Assembly: GCF_019049255.1 (NCBI RefSeq)
Contig: NZ_JAGMUJ010000022.1
Coordinates: 48,661 to 112,660, forward strand
Length of the DNA: 64,000 nt
Source: Streptomyces sp. AC558_RSS880
Lineage (GTDB): Bacteria; Actinomycetota; Actinomycetes; Streptomycetales; Streptomycetaceae
Direction of reading: 5' to 3'
A model generated the notes under the pieces. It saw only the letters and a program-made list of their open reading frames with translations. It was not told the DNA's origin and ran no database searches. The first letter of the stretch is position 1, and each line of letters begins with the position of its first letter. Below are positions 58,194-64,000 of this stretch, in pieces. The position numbers and the translations under genes were made by a program.

Positions 58194-58585
58194 TGCCCGG
58201 CACCCTCCTGCTCGACAGCGAAGGTCTTTCGAAGCTCTACCGCAAGGACCGTGCCGTCGTGACCTTCGTGCAAGCCGCCTCGGAAGAGGGCATCCGCGTG
58301 GCCACCAGCGCCATGACGACACTCGAGGCCGACTACGAGCGCATTCACCCCGCCCGCATCACATGGGTCCTCTCGCGCGTGGACGTACACGACGTCACCA
58401 AGGCGGTCACGGACCACGCCGCGACCCTCCTGCGCACCCACCACCTCCACGGCCACACGTACGCCACCGACGCCGCCCTGGCCGCCATCGCCCGCACGGC
58501 CCCCCAGCCGGTCACCGTCCTCACGTCCGACCCCGAGGACTTGATGCTCCTCTGCGGCCCCACCGTGGAAGTACTCAAGGTGTGA
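58193..58585 (+). CDS. PIN-domain-like toxin
   Basis: A 130-residue protein with PIN-like features: an early acidic residue in LLLDSEGLSKLYRKDR, Glu in MTTLEADYERIHPAR, Asp in HTYATDAALAAIARTA and Asp in VLTSDPEDLMLLCG. These fit the four acidic metal ligands of VapC-type ribonucleases. It follows and overlaps the antitoxin-like gene. The predicted activity is RNA cleavage inhibited by the antitoxin; this is inferred from fold and gene order. Confidence 0.78.
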   Translation: MPGTLLLDSEGLSKLYRKDRAVVTFVQAASEEGIRVATSAMTTLEADYERIHPARITWVLSRVDVHDVTKAVTDHAATLLRTHHLHGHTYATDAALAAIARTAPQPVTVLTSDPEDLMLLCGPTVEVLKV

Positions 58586-58730
58586 CGTGGAGGAACTCCT
58601 CGCAGTCGGTGAGCACCTCACGGACCGCCGCCTTCGCCTCTCCGCGCCGCCCCGGACCGTGCAGGGCGGTGGCCGCTTCCCGCGAGCCGCCCCGTATCGA
58701 CCGTGCGATCTTCACAGCCCGTGAGGTCAT
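58575..58730 (-). CDS. possible 51-residue ORF, weakly supported
   Basis: MTSRAVKIARSIRGGSREAA opens an Arg/Ala/Glu-rich helical ORF ending VLTDCEEFLHVTP. It overlaps the toxin gene end by 11 bp on the opposite strand. No ribosome-binding site or homologue is recognised, so it may be spurious. Confidence 0.3.
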   Translation of the reverse strand: MTSRAVKIARSIRGGSREAATALHGPGRRGEAKAAVREVLTDCEEFLHVTP

Positions 58731-58798
58731 GTCGAAACGGCCGGCCGGTTCGTTCAGCGGCCCGCCCGCTCGAGTGAGCCGTATGGCACGGTGGGCGC

Positions 58799-58978
58799 AT
58801 GTCGACACCACCGGACGGGCTGCCCGTCTACCGCGTACTGACCGGGCCCGACGACTCGGCCTTCTGCCACCGGGTGAGCGAGGCGCTGGAGATGGGATAC
58901 CTGCTGCACGAAGGGCCGTCGGTCACCTTCGACGGTGAGCGGGTGATCGTCGCACAGGCGGTCGTGTGGCCCGGGTAG
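58799..58978 (+). CDS. DUF1737 small protein
   Basis: A 59-residue protein: YRVLTGPDDSAFCHRVSEAL, LEMGYLLHEGPSVTFDGERV, IVAQAVVWPG. This matches DUF1737, a short domain of unknown function with a characteristic YxVxxGxxxxFxxxVxxxLxxGW/YxxxGxP pattern. The ORF is complete with ATG and stop, and is too short for many gene finders. It lies alone in the small-gene patch. Confidence 0.8.
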   Translation: MSTPPDGLPVYRVLTGPDDSAFCHRVSEALEMGYLLHEGPSVTFDGERVIVAQAVVWPG

Positions 58979-59045
58979 GCGGTCCTACCGCAGAGCGACC
59001 TCCCCGCCGGCCCCTTTCCCGCGCGCCGCGGCATCCGGAAGCGCG

Positions 59046-59696
59046 TCAGACGAGCTTGAAGAAGAGCGTGTCCTGGGTGTACCAGTCGATGTTCTTCGTG
59101 GCGTACTCCCACTCCCGATGCTCGAACTCGAGCTTCTCGGTCAGTTCACGGAGGTCGTACCGGAAGTCCGGGTTCACCCGCTCCAGGACGGCACGGTAGG
59201 CGTCGGCGGCGGGCTTGGCCTTGGCCAGCGGCAGGTGGCCTATGGCCGGATAGCCGTCCACCGAGTACGGAACGAACGGGAACTCGCCGGGCAGTCCCCC
59301 GTAGAGGTATCCGTGGGGCAGAAGGTCGGCGGGCACGCCGAGACGGCGCAGCTCGTCGTCCACCAGGCCGAAGAACGTGGAGGGCTTGGAGTAGGTGCCC
59401 AGATGGGCCGGGTCCGACGCGTTGTGGTCGATGATGTGCTGGAGAGCGGAGTGGTAGGCGTTACCCGCACACTCGGCTTTCGAATCGGCGCGCCCCTTGA
59501 TGAGGTGGTCGAGGGCATCGGGGATGGACAGGCCCCAGTCGATGCCCTGGCGATCGAGGTCGTCCTGATGGACCTGGGCGTCCTTGCGCATTCCGTCGAG
59601 GCGGCGTCGTTGGTCCGCCGTCAGGTCGCCGTCGCTGCCCAGGTAGGCGAGAACGTCGGCCTTGTCCGCGGTGGAGTACGCGATGTTGTGACTCAT
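59046..59696 (-). CDS. hypothetical protein (DUF7691-like)
   Basis: A 216-residue soluble protein starting MSHNIAYSTADKADVLAYLG, resembling Streptomyces proteins annotated DUF7691. Conserved-looking patches are ALDHLIKGRADSKAECAGNA, YHSALQHIIDHNASDPAHLG and GLPGEFPFVPYSVDGYPAIG. Related proteins lie near SUKH and DUF397 genes in many streptomycetes, as here. No function is known. An ATG at 59705 would add three residues. Confidence 0.72.
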   Translation of the reverse strand: MSHNIAYSTADKADVLAYLGSDGDLTADQRRRLDGMRKDAQVHQDDLDRQGIDWGLSIPDALDHLIKGRADSKAECAGNAYHSALQHIIDHNASDPAHLGTYSKPSTFFGLVDDELRRLGVPADLLPHGYLYGGLPGEFPFVPYSVDGYPAIGHLPLAKAKPAADAYRAVLERVNPDFRYDLRELTEKLEFEHREWEYATKNIDWYTQDTLFFKLV

Positions 59697-59793
59697 GAGC
59701 GCCATCGTGCCAAGCGGCACTGACATCCGGAGCACGGGCCGTCCCCTCGGACACGGTCCGGTTGTTGTCGGAGCCGGGTGGTATGCATGCCGC

Positions 59794-60354
59794 ATGAACT
59801 GTGATCACGCCGATCCTGCCGAACTGGACGCGCTGCGGCAGGCGTTCGGCGTCGATGACGAGGGCGAGTCGGCTCTCGGCTGGGACGCCGTGCGCGCCTT
59901 CGAGGCCGAGCACGGGATCGTGCTGCCCGAGCCGTACCGGACCTTCGTCGCGGAGGTGACGGACGGCTCGTACTCCGGGCCGCCGGAGTACGGGCTGCTG
60001 CCGGTCGCCGAGTTGCCCGACGACTGGGGTGACGACGGGCAGGAACGCGACCTGAGCAAGCCGTTCCCGCTGACGGAGGCGTGGCTGTGGGAGGACGACC
60101 CGGAGGGCGGCGACGATGAGGACGAGCTCATCGAGCGGGTCTACGCCGACGGCTCGATCGTGCTCGGTACCGACGGGTGCGCGATGAACTGGCATCTGGT
60201 CGTGAGCGGCCCCCACCGAGGTCACGTCTGGCTGATCAGCGACGTCGGCGCCGTTCCCTTCGGAGCGGAGTTCGGGCACACGACCGCCGACCCGGGCTTC
60301 GCCGGCTGGGTCCGGCACTGGGCGGCGGACAAGCCCTGGGACGACGCCGTGTGA
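59794..60354 (+). CDS. SMI1/KNR4 (SUKH) family protein
   Basis: A 186-residue acidic cytoplasmic protein of the SUKH superfamily: VRAFEAEHGIVLPEPYRTFV near residue 35 and GSIVLGTDGCAMNWHLVVSG near residue 125 are family hallmarks. SUKH proteins are widespread immunity proteins against secreted toxins; no toxin gene is recognised here, so it is an orphan. It is divergent from the DUF7691-like gene by 97 bp. Confidence 0.82.
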   Translation: MNCDHADPAELDALRQAFGVDDEGESALGWDAVRAFEAEHGIVLPEPYRTFVAEVTDGSYSGPPEYGLLPVAELPDDWGDDGQERDLSKPFPLTEAWLWEDDPEGGDDEDELIERVYADGSIVLGTDGCAMNWHLVVSGPHRGHVWLISDVGAVPFGAEFGHTTADPGFAGWVRHWAADKPWDDAV

Positions 60355-60386
60355 CCGCCGCGTCGTGCGGCTGCCCGGGGGGGTGC

Positions 60387-60560
60387 CTACCGCCGCCGGC
60401 TGCCGAACTCCGTCACGAAGGACGTCCACGAAGCCGAGCCGAAGACGAGCACGGGGCCGGGCAGGACCTTGCTGTCCCGCACGGGGACGATGCCGGCGTG
60501 GCCGAGGCCGTGCTCGCGGACGGGAAGGCAGGCGAGCGGGCGGTGCGGTTCGCGCTCGTG
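60387..60560 (-). pseudogene. DUF397 protein remnant, 3' end only
   Basis: The frame ending at the TAG at 60387-60389 reads IVPVRDSKVLPGPVLVFGSA then SWTSFVTEFGSRRR, a clear DUF397 C-terminus (VPVRDSK... W..FV). Upstream the same frame shows a degraded stretch, and no start codon or WxKSSYS motif can be found. DUF397 genes normally follow an XRE regulator, which is also missing. The limits are approximate. Confidence 0.6.
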
Positions 60561-60645
60561 CGGACCTGAAGTCCTTGGAGGACGTACTCCATGTCGCGGT
60601 CGGCCGGGGGCAGCGCGTCAAGCCGCGTGAGAAGTGACGGAGGGG

Positions 60646-61044
60646 TCAGTGGAAGCCGAGCATTCCGGGGGAGTCGATGTCGACCGTGACCACGCCGGGT
60701 GGATACGCCTCTTCGCGGTCCGTCAGCAGAATGGACATGCCCGTGAAGTCCGGACGCGGCAGAGCACAGTACAGAGCGTGACAGGTGTCCGCGCCGCCGT
60801 AACCGTCGCGGATCATGCTTCCGACACTGACCGAGGCGACGGTGCCGAGGGCGTCGACCACGACCGACGAGAAGGCCAGCACACGCTGCGCCGCACCCGT
60901 GTCCTCCGACTCCGCCCGCATCAGGCAGAGCGCCGGAATCCGGAGAAGGTCACCCGGGGTACGGGCCATGTTGCCCGCGAGAAGATTCAGCGTCTTGTGC
61001 CCGTTCGCGAGGGCGCGGGTGGCAGCCGTATCCAGGATGATCAC
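60646..61044 (-). CDS. PIN-like toxin of a second TA pair
   Basis: A 132-residue protein. MIILDTAATRALANGHKTLN gives the first acidic ligand; AESEDTGAAQRVLAFSS, GYGGADTCHALYCALPRPDF and ILLTDREEAY supply later acidic residues in PIN-like order. It follows the antitoxin-like gene with an ATGA overlap. The match to PIN is weaker than for the first pair, so the toxin role rests mainly on gene order. Confidence 0.65.
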   Translation of the reverse strand: MIILDTAATRALANGHKTLNLLAGNMARTPGDLLRIPALCLMRAESEDTGAAQRVLAFSSVVVDALGTVASVSVGSMIRDGYGGADTCHALYCALPRPDFTGMSILLTDREEAYPPGVVTVDIDSPGMLGFH

Positions 61045-61328
61045 GCGGCCGCACCCCGTGCCACGCGGGCCTTCTCGGCGGCGATCCGGTAGATGTTCCC
61101 GAGCACGTCAGGGGCCTGATCGAACTCCTCGTCACTGAGCTCGAGACCGATGACCTCGCGCACGACCCGCCGGTCGGCCGCGACCCGTTCGGCGATCTGC
61201 TCCGCGGTGGGCTGCTCCGCGGCCAACTGCTCGACCAACTGCCCGAGCGTCATACCCCGCTCCTTCGCGACCTGGGCGAGGTGGTCGCGGGTCTGCCGGG
61301 ACACCTGAATGGTGGTGTGCTCTGCCAT
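61041..61328 (-). CDS. antitoxin-like ribbon-helix-helix protein, second TA pair
   Basis: A 95-residue protein. TTIQVSRQTRDHLAQVAKER is a strand plus RHH helix, and MTLGQLVEQLAAEQPTAEQI continues the DNA-binding part; the later acidic helix (LELSDEEFDQAPDVLGNIYR) would neutralise the toxin. Its stop overlaps the toxin start (ATGA). The ATG at 61328 is preferred to an upstream frame extension into the terminator gap. Confidence 0.75.
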   Translation of the reverse strand: MAEHTTIQVSRQTRDHLAQVAKERGMTLGQLVEQLAAEQPTAEQIAERVAADRRVVREVIGLELSDEEFDQAPDVLGNIYRIAAEKARVARGAAA

Positions 61329-61403
61329 GGTTTCACCATAGCCATGCCGCAGCGGTGCGCACAGGATCATTCGATCGCATCACCCGAAAGAGGGGGTGAC
61401 CTG

Positions 61404-61452
61404 CGTCGGGGCCGGTACGAGGCGGTGAACACGCCTGGTACCGGCCCCGACG
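61404..61452 (-). terminator. strong terminator hairpin of the 5'-nucleotidase gene
   Basis: CGTCGGGGCCGGTAC / GTACCGGCCCCGACG is a perfect 15-bp stem with a nested AGGCG/CGCCT pair in the loop, 7 bp beyond the 5'-nucleotidase stop. Confidence 0.9.
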
Positions 61453-61459
61453 GTGGTTA

Positions 61460-63283
61460 CTACCTCACGATCGTGATGCGGTCCGCCTTCGGCGGGGCGA
61501 TCGGGGACGTGGGCGTCGAGTTGGCGGTCAGGTACTGCTCGAGCGCCGCCAGGTCGTCCTCGCCGACCAGGTCGTTCGTGCCCTGGCCCAGGGTCGGGAA
61601 GCCGTCGCCGCCGCCCGCGAGGAAGCTGTTCGTGGCGACGCGGTAGGTGGCGGTCGGGTCGATCGCGGATCCGTTGAGCTTGATCGAGTCCGTGACGACG
61701 CGGTCCGCGCCGGTCTTCGTCAGGTCCAGGGTGTAGGTGAGGCCGCCCGAGATCTGGAGGATCTTCGGGGCCGCCTCGTTCGGGCCGCTGACCTGCTCCT
61801 TCAGGGCCTGGATGACCTGCGCGCCGGTGAAGTCCTGCAGGTTGACCGTGTTGGCGAAGGGCTGGACGGTGAAGGCCTCGGCGAACGTCACCACGCCGTC
61901 GCCCTCGGCGCCGCCGGCCGCGTGGGTGAGGGACGCGCGGATGCCGCCGGGGTTCATCAGCGCCAGGTCGGTCTCCGCGTCCAGCGTCCTGCCGTACGCC
62001 AGCTGCGCGTCGGCGATCAGGTCGCCGAGCGGGGACTCGGTGCCGTCGCGCACGATGTCGCCGGAGATGTAGCCGATCGGGCGGTTGCCGATCGGGGCGG
62101 CGAGGGTGTTCCACTTGTCGATCAGGCGGGTCATGTCGGGCGCCTTGGGGACGTCCCGGGTGACCACGTGGTTCGCGGACTTCACGGCCGTACGGGCGAT
62201 GTCACCCGTCGCGCGGTCGTAGGTCAGCGTGGTGTCCGTGTAGAGGCGGCCGAAGGACGCGGCCGAGGTGACCGTGCGGGGCTTGCCCGCCGGGTCGGGG
62301 ATGGTGCACGCGTACGCGTTGTGGGTGTGGCCGGTGACCAGCGCGTCCACCTGGGGCGTGATGTTCTTCGCGATGTCCGCGATCGGGCCGGAGATGCCGT
62401 CGCCCGCGCCCGGGGAGTCGCAGTCGTAGTTGTAGGCGGACGAGGCCGGGAAGCCGCCCTCGTGGATGAGCGCCACGATCGACTTCACGCCCCGGCGCTG
62501 GAGCTCCTTGGCGTACTTGTCGATCGTCTCGACCTCGTCCTTGAAGGTGAGGCCCTTGACGCCCTCGGCGGAGACGATGTCCGGGGTGCCCTCCAGGGTC
62601 ACGCCGATGAAGCCGACCTTGACGCCCTGCTTCTTCCACACCCAGTACGGCTTGAGGACGGGCTTCCCCGTCTTCTCGTCCAGGACGTTCGCCGCCAGGT
62701 ACGGGAAGTCGGCGCCCTTGAACTCCTTGTCGGTGTAGCAGCCCTCGGTGGGGTGGCAGCCGCCGTTCTGGAGGCGGCCCAGCTCGGCCGCGCCCTCGTC
62801 GAACTCGTGGTTGCCGACGCTCGTCACGTCGAGGTCGAGCTTGTTCAGCGCCTCGATGGTGGGCTCGTCGTGGAAGAGGCCCGAGAGGAGCGGGGACGCG
62901 CCGACCATGTCGCCGCCGGCGGCGGTGATGGAGTAGCGGTTGCCCTCGCGCGCCTCGCGCAGGTGGGTGGCGAGGTACTCCACGCCGCCCGCGTCGACGG
63001 TCTTCGTCGTGCCGTCGTGCTGGAGTTCGGTGACCCGGCCCGAGGAGCCGGACGGCGGCTCCAGGTTGCCGTGCAGGTCGTTGAAGGACAGCAGCTGCAC
63101 GTCCTGGTAGCGGCCGTGGTCGCGGGCCTTGCCCTTGTTCCCGTGGTTCTCGCCCGCCGTCGCCGACCCGGGCAGGGCGGCCGCGGCCAGCGCGCCGACG
63201 GTGAGCACACCGGCGACGGTCGCGAGGAGACGGTTCGTACGGCGTCTGCGGCGCTGGTGGTGCGCCGGGGATGTGGCTGGCAT
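61460..63283 (-). CDS. secreted 5'-nucleotidase (UshA-type metallophosphatase)
   Basis: A 607-residue exported enzyme. Arg-rich Tat-like N-terminus (HHQRRRRRTNRLLATVAGVL), signal peptide ending SATA-GENHG. Metal-binding motifs are LLSFNDLHGNLEP, GGDMVGASPLL, TSVGNHEFDEGAAE and LVTGHTHNAYAC. The C-terminal nucleotide-binding domain has ALMNPGGIRASLTHA and FLAGGGDGFPTLGQ. It hydrolyses nucleotides outside the cell to recover phosphate. The Streptomyces coelicolor counterpart is phosphate-regulated through PhoP; a weak PHO-box-like repeat lies near 63350-63375. Divergent from mshD. Confidence 0.92.
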   Translation of the reverse strand: MPATSPAHHQRRRRRTNRLLATVAGVLTVGALAAAALPGSATAGENHGNKGKARDHGRYQDVQLLSFNDLHGNLEPPSGSSGRVTELQHDGTTKTVDAGGVEYLATHLREAREGNRYSITAAGGDMVGASPLLSGLFHDEPTIEALNKLDLDVTSVGNHEFDEGAAELGRLQNGGCHPTEGCYTDKEFKGADFPYLAANVLDEKTGKPVLKPYWVWKKQGVKVGFIGVTLEGTPDIVSAEGVKGLTFKDEVETIDKYAKELQRRGVKSIVALIHEGGFPASSAYNYDCDSPGAGDGISGPIADIAKNITPQVDALVTGHTHNAYACTIPDPAGKPRTVTSAASFGRLYTDTTLTYDRATGDIARTAVKSANHVVTRDVPKAPDMTRLIDKWNTLAAPIGNRPIGYISGDIVRDGTESPLGDLIADAQLAYGRTLDAETDLALMNPGGIRASLTHAAGGAEGDGVVTFAEAFTVQPFANTVNLQDFTGAQVIQALKEQVSGPNEAAPKILQISGGLTYTLDLTKTGADRVVTDSIKLNGSAIDPTATYRVATNSFLAGGGDGFPTLGQGTNDLVGEDDLAALEQYLTANSTPTSPIAPPKADRITIVR

Positions 63284-63441
63284 GCGCCCCCCTGTGGGTC
63301 CGAATGGATACCGGCGCAGCCTAGAGTCAACGCGCGTAGCGCAACAGGGCTTCAGGGTTACGGCCTGGTTTAACTTTCCCCTGCGCCGTTGTCGTCCGTT
63401 TTGCGACACCCTCCCCGCGCGCTCCCTTTAGTCTCGTACGC

Positions 63442-64000
63442 ATGACCAGCGACGACTTCGCACGGCCCGGCCGATCCCGCTCGCTCCAGACGTATGCCGC
63501 GCTCGGCCCCGAGCAGACCGAGGCGGTTCTCGCCCTGCTCGCCGAGGCCGCCAAGACCGACGGACAGCAGGCGGTGTCCGAGCAGGGGCGGTTGCAGCTG
63601 CGCGGCGGGGAGCGGGACGGGGTCTCGCACCTGCTGCTCTCCGTCGACGGCGAGCTCGTCGGGTACGCCCAGCTGGAGGACACCGATCCGGTGGAGCCGC
63701 CGGCCGCCGAGCTGGTCGTGCACCCCTCTCACCGGGGCAACGGGCACGGGCGGGCGCTCGGTTCGGCGCTGCTCGCCGCCTCCGGGAAGCGGCTGCGGGT
63801 GTGGGCGCACGGCGGTCACTCCGCCGCCCGGCACCTCGCGCAGGTCCTCGGGCTGACGCTGTTCCGGGAACTGCGGCAGATGCGGCGGCCGTTGGCCGAC
63901 CTCGATCTGCCCGACCCGGTGCTGCCGGACGGCGTGACCGTCCGGACGTTCGTGCCGGGGCGGGACGACGCCGCCTGGCTCGCGGTGAACGCCGCCGCGT
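63442..64000 (+). CDS. mshD: mycothiol synthase, 5' part
   Basis: The first 186 residues of a GNAT acetyltransferase; the gene runs off the right edge. MTSDDFARPGRSRSLQTYAA opens it and AAELVVHPSHRGNGHGRALG is the acetyl-CoA-binding loop of the N-terminal GNAT domain; LRQMRRPLADLDLPD marks the link to the second domain. MshD acetylates Cys-GlcN-Ins to give mycothiol, the last step of the path begun by MshA. It is divergent from the 5'-nucleotidase gene (158-bp gap). Confidence 0.92.
   Translation, partial: MTSDDFARPGRSRSLQTYAALGPEQTEAVLALLAEAAKTDGQQAVSEQGRLQLRGGERDGVSHLLLSVDGELVGYAQLEDTDPVEPPAAELVVHPSHRGNGHGRALGSALLAASGKRLRVWAHGGHSAARHLAQVLGLTLFRELRQMRRPLADLDLPDPVLPDGVTVRTFVPGRDDAAWLAVNAAA

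Noticed and set aside
60365..60645. Full-length DUF397 gene
   Set aside because: Only the C-terminal part is recognisable and the frame breaks upstream, so it is listed as a remnant.

Overview
The window is high-GC actinobacterial chromosome and almost certainly Streptomyces. Mycothiol genes lie at both ends (mshA near 6-7 kb, the 5' part of mshD at the right edge). Between them are glnR, nur, the whiG anti-sigma gene rsiG, devA/devB-type developmental genes, a cysA-type sulfurtransferase, a lone MoaD-like protein and many Streptomyces-type secreted or small membrane proteins. Much of the gene order resembles the conserved Streptomyces core. No rRNA, tRNA, CRISPR array, intact insertion sequence or replication origin was recognised.

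Left flank (1-13.9 kb): the end of an MmyB-type regulator, an epoxide-hydrolase-like enzyme, small secreted proteins, a DUF2000/AraC divergent pair, mshA with a YbjN-like partner, an NlpC/P60 cell-wall hydrolase, a receiver-PP2C phosphatase, an XRE regulator with a perfect palindrome in front of it, and a VOC protein.

Central accessory region (14.5-24.4 kb): ten genes on one strand, mostly overlapping or nearly touching, form a compact RiPP cluster. They encode a class I methyltransferase, an ABC ATPase and membrane protein, an aminoglycoside-phosphotransferase-like kinase, a HopA1-like protein, a 50-residue precursor peptide, two M16 peptidases (the second without the zinc motif), a LanD-like flavoprotein decarboxylase and a second degenerate kinase-like protein. 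The kinase + HopA1 + LanD set without LanB/LanM/LanC/YcaO is the hallmark of class V lanthipeptides (lexapeptide, pristinin, cacaoidin type). The precursor has an acidic leader, no charged residue after Glu26, eight Ser/Thr and two Cys, and ends in Cys. The likely product is an N-methylated, dehydrated peptide with a thioether ring and a C-terminal aminovinyl-cysteine.

Middle (24.5-37 kb): assorted enzymes (TmrB-like P-loop protein, VOC, DinB, class V aminotransferase), an HxlR/imine-reductase-like divergent pair, and a TetR regulator next to a HelD/HelR-like RNA polymerase-associated ATPase. Then come three DevA-type GntR regulators, each divergent from a tiny two-helix membrane protein; two of the intergenic regions share the palindrome AGTTGG-N3-CCAACT.

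Right core (37-57.9 kb): Eis-like acetyltransferase, rsiG, dtd, ygfZ, nur (with a 186-bp inverted-repeat element against its start), nitrobindin, a translationally coupled three-gene membrane-protein operon, a sulfurtransferase operon preceded by a leaderless cysteine-containing leader ORF, glnR, a LacI regulator, a PDZ-less HtrA-like protease, a two-component system, and a pectate lyase-pectin methylesterase fusion.

Right edge (57.9-64 kb): a small cargo patch with two overlapping toxin-antitoxin-like pairs, a SUKH-family protein, a DUF397 remnant and orphan small ORFs, then a secreted 5'-nucleotidase and the start of mshD.
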